Positions 1 to 11,100 of a stretch of DNA of 64,000 nucleotides are shown in pieces. This DNA comes from Haliclystus octoradiatus. Lineage: Eukaryota > Cnidaria > Staurozoa > Stauromedusae > Haliclystidae. The first letter of the stretch is position 1. Every line of letters starts with the position of its first letter. The stretch spans positions 10,683,826 to 10,747,825 of the forward strand of contig OU744453.1 in NCBI GenBank assembly GCA_916610825.1. Direction: 5' to 3'. Made by a program: the position numbers and the translations under genes. Under the pieces are notes generated by a model. It worked only from the letters and a program-made list of their open reading frames with translations. It had not been told where the DNA came from and did not search any database.

Positions 1-20
1 CCGGCTGTAACCCCGAGAAA

Positions 21-509
21 ATGAATGGTTTGTTAACAGTTTATGTGACGGTAGCCGGTTCTCAATACCGGGGAATTTTGGACACTGGAAGTACGATGAC
101 ATTGGTGTCTGAAAATGTGAAGATAAATAGTATATCTGCTGTCCAACGAAACATTTCCATTTTAAATAATTCAACGGTTAGAACTATAGGTTATAGTCAT
201 CTGAATTTAAAAATTTCTAACACTGAACGGTTAATACAATGTTATGTTGTCAATTCATTAATATCAGGCATTGACATCATTTTAGGTGTTGATGCTATTA
301 AGCTTTTCGGTGGTTTAAATTTGACGCCGACTGGTAAGTATCAGCTCGGTGCTCAAGCTGATCCCACTGTGTTAGGTTGTAATATAAGTACAAGTGTAAA
401 TACCGCAATTGAGCCTAATAAATGTAGCAATATTATATCACGCGAGATAAAAATAGAGGACAAAAACTTTGAAGCAAATTTCGATGGAACGGCATGGGTC
501 ATTAAATAG
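21..509 (+). CDS. Retrotransposon aspartic protease (retropepsin), fragment of pol
   Basis: The 162-residue open frame contains the retropepsin active-site motif LDTGSTMTLVS near residues 20-30 and the later conserved segment with IDIILGVDAIK near residues 84-94, equivalent to the second conserved block of retropepsins (hydrophobic-hydrophobic-LG-D). This enzyme processes the Gag-Pol polyprotein of LTR retroelements. The frame ends at 509, and RNase H resumes in a different frame about 50 bases on. The missing reverse transcriptase and the frame change indicate a deletion junction near 470-560. The start at 21 is only the first ATG; the true frame probably comes in from outside the window. 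Confidence 0.75.
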   Translation: MNGLLTVYVTVAGSQYRGILDTGSTMTLVSENVKINSISAVQRNISILNNSTVRTIGYSHLNLKISNTERLIQCYVVNSLISGIDIILGVDAIKLFGGLNLTPTGKYQLGAQADPTVLGCNISTSVNTAIEPNKCSNIISREIKIEDKNFEANFDGTAWVIK

Positions 510-2172
510 AAATTGTACGGAGACAAATTGGGATGAGCAGTTGAGTGACACTATCAAAAGTCACGTCAAAGATGTAGTTAAACGTGTTTTACTTGCCGAT
601 CCGGCACGTGGTCGATGGGACGTGGACAAAATTACGAATGCATCTGTTTGGTGTGATGCGAGTAATCTTGCGTATGGTGTGGTCATTCAAGTGGACGGTG
701 AGACTATTAAAGACGGGTCATGGCTACGGCAAGACAACAAGCACATAAATTTAGCAGAATTGGATGCAGCACTTTGTGGATTAAATTTAGCTGTGGAATA
801 GGGTTTATCAAAGTTTAAACTACTAACAGATTCTGTATCAGTGTGTAATTGGCTAAATGATGCTCTATCTGGCAAGCAAAGACTAAATACTAAAGCCTCT
901 GGTGAATTACTAATCAGAAGACGATTAGAGTTATTTAGATCGATTGTTGAAGAGTACAATTTGCAAATCACTGTGTTACTAGTACGATCAGACGAAAACA
1001 TAGCTGATAAATTGACGAGAGTGCCGGTTACTTGGCTAAAAGGTGTTACGACTATTGATGGAGTATGTGGTGTTGTTAATACTAATTGTAATAGTAGTAG
1101 TAATGGCACGACTCTGACAGAACTTCACAATTTGTCCCATCGTGGAACGCACCAATTAAAATGGCTGGCTAATCAGATAGGATTACATCCATCACCAGAA
1201 GATGTTCAGAATGTTGTGACAAACTGTCAAGATTGCAAGTCAATTGACCCATCGCCAGTAAGATGGGAAAAAGGCAAACTCGGTGTTGAGAAAAATTGGG
1301 AAAGATTATGCATAGATGTGACGAAGTATGAAAATGAAAAATACTTGAGTATAATTGACTGTGGTCCGAGCCGCTTTACAATCTGGCGTCGTATTGCTAA
1401 CGAGGGAGAGAATCAAATTTACGCACAATTGAATTCAATATTTTCAGAACATGGACCACCGAGCGAAATATTATTAGATAACTATAGTACATTTGCCTCA
1501 AGAAAGATTAAAATGTTATGTAAATTGTGGAATGTCAAATTGATTCCGAGAGCTGTGTATCGACCTCAAGGGACAGGGATAGTAGAACGCAACCATAGAA
1601 CAATCAAAACTATAGCCGCTAGAAGCAAGTGTTCTATATTAGATGCTATTTATTGGTATAACAACGTACCGTCTGAACGGATGACGGATCTGCCGGCATG
1701 GCAAAAATTTGGTTACAAACCTCGGTTGCGTATTATTGAACCAGTTACATCAGATGAAGAGTTTATCAAATCTTACTTTCCCAATGACAAGGTGTGGGTA
1801 AAGCCAAAAGACAATGTCAGATGTACGGAAAAGTGGCTTCCAGGTATTGTTCTACAACAAGTTTCTGTGCAGAAAGTTAGGGTACTAATTAAGGGACATC
1901 TTTCATTAAGGCATGTAAGCCATTTACGTAATCGTATAAGTGATTCACCAAGCAATGACAACTTGAATGACAATCCAAATGAAGCAAACAATGATGATTT
2001 ATTATTAACAGATGACAGTGAGTCATCATCCGATAATGATACGGATAATGAAACCAATAGTGATAATGATAGCGACAGTGAAAATCGTATTGACGAAGCA
2101 GTTGAAGTTGGTCCTCGTATTCGTCGTGCTCTAGCGTGGCTAAACGATTATTACTTGGATGAAGATTTGTAA
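469..2172 (+). pseudogene. Retrotransposon RNase H-integrase, interrupted by one stop
   Basis: One frame runs from about 469 to 2172 with a single TAG at 799-801, in a position where tryptophan would fit. RNase H acidic residues are visible in SVWCDASNLAYG, in NLAELDAAL, in LLTDSVSV just after the stop, and in DENIADKLTR. Integrase follows: first Asp in ERLCIDVTKY, second in EILLDNYSTF, catalytic Glu in GTGIVERNHRTIK. The C-terminal part carries a KVWVKPK-like segment typical of the integrase tail and then an Asp/Asn/Ser-rich acidic stretch. The integrase half (841-2172, 443 codons) is uninterrupted, so the stop is recent or the copy is only mildly decayed. Confidence 0.8.
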
Positions 2173-2183
2173 ATCTGGGGAAG

Positions 2184-2398
2184 TGTAATCGAATAATTAT
2201 ATGTATGAACTGTAGATTGAAACACTCATGATAAATTGAGGCTAGCCTCATTTGTGTGTATAGAATGTAAACGCCCACGTTTGTATTGTATGTGGAGAGT
2301 GTGTGTAGTCTTGATGAGAGCAAGACCTAGAGAAATATATGTTGTTTTATTAACTGAATTGAGTCGTCGTTGTTCAACTTGTCGTTGATCTTATAGCA
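2184..2398 (+). repeat. Probable 3' LTR of the Gypsy-type element
   Basis: It directly follows the purine run CTGGGGAAG, begins TGT and ends TATAGCA, giving TG...CA ends and a length near 215 bp. The last bases resemble those of the LTR before the gag gene at 63661 (TTGATCTTATAGCA against TTATCTATATAGCA). The right boundary is inferred from that similarity, because no second LTR copy of this element is in the window. Confidence 0.45.
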
Positions 2399-4708
2399 TA
2401 GTCCCAGGCTATCGCTTAACCTCCTCTTGGCTACCCTGTCCAGAAGGGCTGTTTTACCGCCTGTTTAGATGGGAATTTTAGTCCCACGTTCAACCAACTA
2501 CAACGGCACAGCATGACATATAGGGAGACGATTTGGCCCTTATCTTTTTACCAGTTTCGTTTTCGGATCTTCAGCTTTTCGAAAATTAAATAACAGATAA
2601 GGAACTGCAGCTGAATTTAATCTCGAAACAGTATTACTACTGGAATGTCATGTGTACTGCAAATCGTGACTGGTATCCAAAGCTATCTGTTAGTGCGCTT
2701 GCGACTTGCGTAGATGAAATGACAACGTGGCTGGTCCACCAAAGTCTGTTTATATGAATAAATTGTCTCGCCAAGGTGGGATATCCCGCTCATGAAGTAA
2801 AATCCCAATTGAAAGTCCTTACGATGATATAGAAGTTATTCATATGAATATAGACTTGGTTGTGCTACACGTCCTTTCTTCTGGGCTAGCGCGCTAAATA
2901 GAGATATTAAGAGTTAAGTCATCATTGACAGTAAACCTATATATATATAACATTCCAGGTAATTGCATTGCTATTCATTTCATATTCGATTCTCATGCTA
3001 TATCTTCACTTCCAAAGTTTGAGATTTGAAAATGAAAGCGGTGATCAGAGGTTGGAAAAGAGAGACAAACGTTCACCAGGCTGTAACCGGACTGGACGAA
3101 GGAGAAGACTTCCATACAAACAGGACACTTGGCAGGCGTTCAAGTCCAGAGTCAACCGAAGCATTTATACAAGAAATAAATGTTATCGACTTTAAACAGG
3201 ACATTATAAAATATCGCTTCAGCACTAGGCTCATATCAGCTTGGTTTGGCGAAAAATGAAGACAATTATTGAGCCTCAACTTTAGCTGACACTCGATATT
3301 AATAATTTCTTTAAGCATGGGTATGGGTTAGAAGTATTTGCAGATATACACCAGAGATAGATAGATGTTTCATTAATCATGTAAAACACTTAACAATAAT
3401 AATATACAAATCGACTATAATAATTATTCTAATAAATATAAATATAATAATAATTCTAATCCCTGAAGCAATCAATGCTTGTTCATTTGGGATATCTGTA
3501 AATTATAAAATGATTAACGGAATAATTTGTAAAATTTAAAACAACATTTGAATAAGAATAGTCAACAATGACAATGATAATAATAGTGATACTAAATATG
3601 GCTAAAAGAATAAAATAAATTGTAAAACGCTACTTAATATAGTATACCGTGTTCTAGGCAATCCGATAAAAGCCATGGATGAAAACAATTGTCTTTGGAT
3701 AATAACAAGGTGGAAATATACTACAATTTTTAATTAAACTCCTTGTCTGCGGCGCACTTTTCCGAACTTCTAATTCACTTCTTGTGTATCTATAGACCTT
3801 CAGCTAATCAAGGTTTAGTAATTTTTGCAGCTTAAAATGAGATGAGCTGCTCATCAATTGCGATTAAAATACGCAAAGTTGAGGAAGCCGAAGGCTGAGA
3901 TGTCCCGGGTGCAGGCCGCAAGCCCAAGGCTGGCTTATACGAGCCGTCACTAACATAGTACGTGATCGGAAAGTCGTATTCAAACCAATCTTACATTAGC
4001 AGCCATTTGAAAAAAATATTCTAATTGATAAGTAATATATATAGTAAGAGTAAGGAAATCATTATAAAAAGTTTTTTCTTAATTGATATAGTTTATATAG
4101 CGTAATTAAACCAAGTATATAGCACTATATAATTATGATTCTGATAATGTTTTATAGTCATCTTCATAAAAATGCTAAAACATAGTAAAAGTGCCTTGCT
4201 TATGTATATATGAAACTATTTTTATAGCGTTCTCAGCTAATTTAGCATCATTAATTCATTTAATAGGCCTTATTAAGGCTAAATCTATGTAATTCAGAAA
4301 TTGACTCTGCGCATAGGCAAATTGTAGAATTGCGCAATACCATAGATAAAAACACAATTTCATTGCAGAACGAATTTGGAAGTCTTAATGATAGCATTAC
4401 AATAATAAAAATAACAATTATGTATATTCTACTCAAAAATACTTCACCACATTCGCAATTTTTTATCAAGACGGACGTAGGTGGAACCAAACTTTGGATG
4501 CCATTTTCTCGGCACTCAGGCTGAATCTGGATGGGGTCACGGGCTCTATTTGAAGCATAAACGATTATCTTTCGTTTGATACTAAATTTATACTCGTATC
4601 ACAATTTGCGGTAAGATTTCCGTTAGCTGCCCCCATTATAGGCCTAAACACAATAACAAAATTAATGACATAATATTTCTTATCAAATATATTCTGAAAA
4701 TAGCCTAC
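2399..4708. other. Gene-free stretch between LTR element and JmjC-like exon
   Basis: AT-rich sequence. An open frame of 77 codons at 3026-3259 (+) looks unremarkable in composition and could not be assigned. The region 3883-3960 is a locally GC-rich patch. No further exon of the minus-strand gene starting at 4959 could be recognised here. It may be a long intron of that gene. Confidence 0.4.
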
Positions 4709-4959
4709 CTTAAGTATTTGTCATTCCAAAAACGAGCAGCATTCGACTTTAGAAGTACATGCTTGAATATAACGGCTCGACTTCTCAGCACATAATCTTT
4801 GATGAAAATGTCAGGAGAAGGATAATCCACAAGTGCTTGTATCTGAGGTTTAGATTTGTTAACACTAAGGGCGCTGAGAGGTGTTCCTCTTCTTTCACTA
4901 GTGCTGTAACAACTTAAAACATTGGCTACGAACATGATTTGTGTGGCGCCATTCCACAT
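4709..4959 (-). CDS. First coding exon of a probable JmjC/cupin-8-like oxygenase (partial gene)
   Basis: Reading leftward from ATG at 4959, 83 codons plus two bases end at a good donor (AAG then GTAGGC). The N-terminus MWNGATQIMFVANVLSCYS is weakly hydrophobic and could be a signal peptide. Residues 48-83 (LVDYPSPDIFIKDYVLRSRA, then VIFKH, later FWNDKYLR) resemble the N-terminal segment of cupin-8/JmjC proteins such as JMJD7/JMJD8/KDM8, where a proline-containing strand is followed by (R/K)PVI(I/F)(R/K) and a W..(D/E)YL motif. The catalytic HxD exons are not visible and must lie further left, beyond the transposon or the window. Family assignment is an inference from a short exon. The ATG is only 181 bases from the TMEM222 start on the other strand. 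Confidence 0.4.
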
Positions 4960-5140
4960 TTTTTCAAACAGACATAAAATTGAGAATAAAACTCAAAGTC
5001 CAGCTCTAGCTTCTGCCTCAACTCTTCCTCTGCATTACATTTTTTCACCAATATACATTTATATATTTTCTTGCAAATGATCTATGCAAATGAGGCTGTG
5101 AAATTAACAGCAGCAACAACAACAATGGTGACCTACAGTA
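4960..5140. promoter_or_regulatory. Short divergent intergenic region, probable bidirectional promoter
   Basis: The start codons of the JmjC-like exon (4959, minus) and TMEM222 (5141, plus) are 181 bases apart and point away from each other, so both promoters or 5' UTRs must lie here or overlap. The strip is AT-rich and contains ATGCAAAT (octamer-like, near 5084-5091). No TATA box with convincing spacing was recognised on either strand. Confidence 0.45.
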
Positions 5141-5160
5141 ATGGCGTACGATACAAATAA
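5125..5160 (+). CDS. Upstream ORF overlapping the TMEM222 start codon
   Basis: An ATG at 5125 has A at -3 and G at +4 and opens an 11-codon frame (MVTYSNGVRYK) that ends at 5158-5160. It is in a different frame from TMEM222 (start 5141) and overlaps its first codons. If the transcript begins upstream of 5125, this uORF would reduce initiation at 5141. The transcription start is not known. Confidence 0.35.
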   Translation: MVTYSNGVRYK

Positions 5161-8100
5161 TGTTGAAAATGATAACGATATAGTAAGGCTTGATCAAGAA
5201 AATATGGAGGAACAACGAATGAAAATCAACACTGAAAGAAATAGATTTCCTTATTGTATAATTTGGACACCCATACCATGCTTGACGTGAGTATATTTTT
5301 GAAAAATGATCTTGTTTAGTGATAGTGGAGTAGTGGGTACTTTTTATATGCTATAGGCCTAGTGCCTTAAATAAATATGTAACTAGTGAAGTCTTCCTGC
5401 CTGTAAACTGCTTGTAATTTAAGCTCAAAGGTGTTATCAGTAAAATCTTCCCGTCTGTAAATTGATTGTTACTCATGTCCCAAATGTGTAATTAGTATAG
5501 TCTTCTCTTCATATCCTGTCTGTTGCATGAATAGAGTTGAATGTATTGAATAAAGTCAGTACTGAGTGAGCTGTGAATGATCAAGCAACCGATGGGTAGG
5601 GCCCGCGGAATGAGGAATACAGAATAAAAAGTGTCAAATAGCGTTTTTTTTTGCCAGCGATGTTTTAAGGGTCAAACAAGACCGGCAGCCTTTGCAAATC
5701 TGCAGATTATGGCAATGGCGCACCCGATATTCAACGATATTTTGATATTTTACGTCAAACGTCAACAAAGTATTTGCTTACGCGCATCCGAGATGCAAAC
5801 TGGAGCCTTTGTATGCCTATGGAATTTTTTAAAATTGGATATCGTAGCTTTTTTATTTACGTCGTATTATTTTAGTGAGCTGATGATATTTGAGCCGTGA
5901 ATTATGAAACTCCACTTTTAATATTTTGTAACATTTCTCGAAAATAATATTTTGTAACATTTCTCGAAAATAATATTTTGTAACATTTCTCGAAAACACA
6001 AGCAAAACAATGCGATTTGATAATAAAAATGATGACAATCAGGGATTTAAATACGAAATATATATGACCTTGAAACATCATTCCATGTGTGTGTGTGTGT
6101 GTAATTTTATTTTGATTCAGTTGTCAATATGAGCAAATTGCTCGTTTACATTGTTCCGAAATTTAAGTTTAAGTTAACCATTTGAACTGAATAAAATTAA
6201 AAAACATATATATATCTATATATAATGGAATGATAACTAACATTATATACATGTGAACAAGCCTGAAGCTTTATCAGAATATTTCCTTCCAAAAATATCG
6301 CGGTTCGAAACGCAGACAAACGAACGACTGGGCATCAGTCATTAATGAAATGTTTGAGTTGGAATCAATTTTTTTGCAAACCATAATATCCAAACACCGA
6401 GAAGCCACACATACTTATTTTGTTTCGATCGAGGCTTAGTAATGACAGTGTTCTTGAAATACAAATATAAGCCGTTGATTTGATTTTGTCAAATGAATTG
6501 GTTCGATATGTTTCTTCTTTGCAAAAATATCACATTCCTAGATCTGTAAAAAGAAAAACATTGTCAAATATGCACAATTATCTACATTGTGCTTTATTTC
6601 AACAAAATTCTTTATACTGTACCATATTACATTCTTGCCTTCTTGGTAAACAGTCTTTGCAAATCACAAAACTCTTTGTAGTTTATTACCATCGAAACAC
6701 TTCTCGTGATACAGTATATTCCAGATTTCATCTCTGTGAAAACTCAAAACCAATTTTGTGATGTCACAGCTGGTGTTTAAAAATGAGGTACAATGAGGTA
6801 AAGTACATTTTTTTCAAAGCAATTATCTCCGGTCAATAATGCCCCTGTAAGCTGTTGGCTGTTGGCGGTAGAAAGCTGTGGCTCATCTAGATTCTTTACA
6901 TAATCATTAATCTTGATCCGAATTATTTGAAAGAAATCATTTAAACTCCTTACAAACCTCAACGCTGTCTACGATCATCATCAGAACTTTATTAACTGTA
7001 GTTCCCAGTAATTTGAAATTCTACGGAGATAAGGCATTTTCAGTAGCCCACCTATTTTGTGGAACAAGTTACTGGAATTAGTTAGATGTAGTACGTCACC
7101 ATTACATATATTTAAAAGTAAGTTTTTCAAATTAAGTACTTTATCAGTTATCAGGCCAAATAAACACAAAATTTGTTTGCTGTCGCTATGCGATTGCGCA
7201 GATTGGGAGAGTAACATTTGACCTCTATATCGGTTGTTTATGCAGCTAGAAGGAAGTTGAGAGAAAAATATTCCAGTTAAATGACTTTACAGATCTTCAA
7301 TTCAAAATGTGGCTGATTTGCCTTTCATTCTTGAAAATTCAATTGCTGCTTTAATTTAATAGTCAACACGCAGGTATATACTTAATTTAAAATGATAGAC
7401 TTCTAAATTATCTATTCGAAAATCTATTTGAAAGTTTCAACATCCAAGACTGCAAGCCTTCTAAGCGAGACTACCTAACCCATCTAGACGAGCCACAGCT
7501 TTCTGCCGCAAAAGGCCAACACCTTAAATATCGCTGGGAACAGCGGCAAAAAATAACGGTATTTGACATCTTTTTATTCCGTGTTCCGCCGGCCTGACCC
7601 ACCGTCAAGCAACTGCCTCTTTGTATTTTGGTGTTTACTACATAACCATATAAGCCTTCTGTTTGTGTCTTGAACTTTTGTTCGTTGCTATGAATTATCA
7701 TTTCTTAGGATTCTGCAAATGATATTTGTAAAACCTTGTGTTTGGGTTCTCTGATGCCAACACTTGGGATGTTGGGAGAACTCGAAAGCTGAAAAACACT
7801 CGCCCTATGAGCTCTTGTTTCTCTGATGCTTTCTGTGTCTCCCAACATCCCGCGTGTTGGTATCTGGGAACCCAAACACGGCTGCCGTGCAGTAACCCTT
7901 TAATACTAATTAGATGCATCATGATATGCATTAGCAATATGTAATAATTTTGAACTTATCACCGGTTGAAATAGAGCAGAGAGATAGCGCGGTATCCAGC
8001 CGCAACTTCCTTAGATTAAAATGTCCTTCAATTCTGTACCGTTATTAATGTAAACATTGATTTAGGAAATTTTTAGGAAATGTATGTAAAAATGACTTGA

Positions 8101-11100
8101 GTTTATGCTTTGTAAAAATGTTTTTCTTGCATATGGACTAATGCATGGAATATTTTGACATAAGACAGAGTGCAAGGATGTAGTAGGCCTAAGTACTTTT
8201 TCTAAAATCGTTTCACATTTTGAAGGGTTTGAGTACTTGGAAACTTTCAAAGTTTGGTGCAAAAGAATTGAAATGTTCTAAATAATTTCTGGATTATAAA
8301 AAGAAGGATAAGCCTACATAGAAAATATTTTAATTGAAATAAATTACTTATCCAAGTTAATATTTAAAATTCAAGCAACTGCAATCTGAAAGCTTAGAGG
8401 CTTCACATTGAGGACATATTAACTGGTAACCAATGGCGATTCCATATCACATTATGATTAGAGAAACATAGTAAAGTAATTGAGACAGTATTGCCCAACC
8501 AAAGGCGCAGGTACCACTGCTATTTGTAGGCGAGTGGCTCTTTTGCTAAGAGTGTGTTTATGAGTCGGCCTAACCCATTGATAGTGAGACAGGCTGTTAA
8601 TGCAACCTGTTAATATGGGAACTGCATCTTCAGCCAGCAAAAGTCACCAGGTTGGTCTCGCTTTTCAATCCTCTTATCAAATTCATTTTCATATTTTTAA
8701 GTTTTCGGAACGGAAATAGCAAATAATTAATTACAGCTGTATTTGATCTTAATGTTATTAGCTACATATTTCAGTGATGATATGCAAGAGGAATGCGGGG
8801 AAGCAGCATCCCCCTGACTCTTTTTGCCAAGAGGAACGGCGTTCCCCTACTCTTCATTATACTAAGATAATTTATTACCGGTATACCAATATCGTTATTT
8901 AGATAATTTTAAAATAAAATGATAAACTCTCACACGCATGAGAATCTAACTCAATCAAAAGATAGGTGTAATACAACGAGATAATAACACAGGAATGTCA
9001 CAGGATTATAAAGATATAATCATAACATATAAAAGAGTCACTTCAAACGTATGCACTCTAATAACTCTCCCAATTCTCAATCAAAATGTTCGAAAGTAGT
9101 ATGATTCGAATCACGGTGTTATCATCTGTGTTTTTATTTGCTTGCTATTTCATTTTCATTTTGTAGGCCTACTCTTCGTATCGAAACAAAATGTACCTTT
9201 TCATTTTGCGGCCTTTCCGGCTTTGCAGCATCGCAGCTACTGCTTGTAAGGGATCTCCCCAATCAATCATGACCGCTCAGTGAAATTGCACAGCCTTTTA
9301 TTGCTGCAATTTCACGGCTTTTGGTATATTTTAGGAAGGTCATTACTGTTGTAGTTGTGTTTTCAAAAAAGAATGTATATTATTCAGATGCTCAATTGTA
9401 TTTGTTAACGTCTTCGCCACAAATTCACAACGAAAACCACTGCTCTCGAGGGATCTCCTCAAATCTAACTCAGCCCGCATAAACCCAGCAACGCGTGTAA
9501 CTCATTGCTAGTCAGATATAATTGGGGGATATTTAGCTGCAGAAGGCATAAGGCATGCAGGATTTCGGTATCTAGGATCCCGGGATCCTCACTTTTGTTG
9601 AACCCTGCTTTTCTGTAATTATTACATGATATATTTCGTTTTCTTTTTATTGAAAAAGTTATTCAATGTTGATGTTCTTTATTATTCAGATGGCTTTTTC
9701 CATTCATTGGCCACATGGGCATTGCAATGTCATCAGGGGTGATTAGAGATTTTGCTGGACCATACTTTGTATCAGTAAGTCTGATAGCCATTGTTATATT
9801 TATAAATAACAGTTTATGTGACATAATGTAAATATTATTGACCAGCTGATGTCAATAAATTGTCATCGGCTGTAAAGTTGAAGAAGTGAGTATGGTATCC
9901 CTAGCGTTGTTTCTGCGGTGTCATCAACATGCGTGCCTGCATACACCATTGTCTTTTCTCAGAAATTTTACGTAATTTAGCCTCCTTTAAAATCTGTTTC
10001 TCACGGCCGTTGTCAGACCACTCGGTCGTGATTTCTGTTGTCTTCTCTGAATTATTTGTCTCACAAAATCAATATATCTATAATATCAATAATGTATACA
10101 ATATACATAGCAGATCAAGTAGCGAAATGAAACTTGAAATGAGGAATTTGTAATGTATATATTTCATTGAGTAAATACGTTGTCTTAGTGATGCTCGTAA
10201 TACGTGTGAAACTACATTAGTTACTGGAAAAAATGTGTATTCTTTGAGTTGAATCAATCGCCATTATAACATTATTCATATATTTTTCAAATATAATTTA
10301 ATACAGACTATTTTGGGCCTTGTGGAACTCTAGATTTATTGCTTTTGCCATTGAGATCGATTATAATTTATCGAACTATCCTGGATTTCAGGCTATTTTT
10401 GAAATTTAAATTCTCATGTCTGATACATTGATTTTACACGTATGAGACAATAATACAGGAGAAACCCAGGAGAAGACAACAGAAATCATGTGACAGCAGC
10501 CGCAAGAGACAGATTTCAAACGAGACCAAATTTTCAAAATTTATAATAAAAAACAATGGGGCACGCAAGCACGCATGTTGACGACACCGTTTTTTCTGTT
10601 GAGTCCATAATTTCAAATCATCTCACTCCACCAGAGAGATAGGAGCAGATTGATACAAACGTGTATAATGTATATTGGAACAATTTAAAAACATGGAGTA
10701 GAAATATTTCAACAAAACTAATCAACAGGAAAATTGTTTACCATTGATAATAGGAACATGACATTTTTAAGAAAAGTGTTTAAGAGAAGTTAGTGACTCC
10801 TCATTCCATAACGGCCCTTAACTCCATGCTGACGCTACGCAGGTCCTCATCGTAGTTGGACTTTGTTAGTGTTTTATTTCCTGCTTATATATATATATAT
10901 ATGTTGTAATGTATAGCCTAATCAGTCCTTTGAAAAAAAGTTATGTATAACTTAAAGGTTTCTGAATAAATGATGATGATGATGATGAATGATGATGACG
11001 AAATATGCAATCCATGGAAACCTAGTGACGTCATGTCGCGACTTTATCAAACAACCGTGGTGTTTCTAAATGGCTTCAGTTTGCAATTTGATTGCATGTT

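Larger units (their letters stand above)
1..2398 (+). mobile_element. Gypsy-type LTR retrotransposon, 3' part, reverse transcriptase deleted
   Basis: The order is an aspartic protease (21-509), RNase H (about 560-1050), integrase (about 1100-1900), an acidic C-terminal tail, a purine-rich tract near 2175-2183 and a probable 3' LTR (about 2184-2398, starting TGTAATCG and ending TATAGCA). Protease-RNaseH-integrase order with an integrase of the D,D,E type is the Ty3/Gypsy arrangement. No reverse transcriptase lies between protease and RNase H, although that domain normally needs several hundred codons, so this copy has an internal deletion. It also has a stop codon in RNase H. The 5' part lies outside the window. 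The copy is probably not autonomous. Confidence 0.8.

Noticed and set aside
3026-3259. 77-codon plus-strand frame after the LTR element
   Set aside because: No family resemblance, no convincing acceptor before it and no partner exons; a chance frame is as likely.
6480-6761. 93-codon frame in TMEM222 intron 1
   Set aside because: No motif and AT-rich codon pattern; probably intronic noise.
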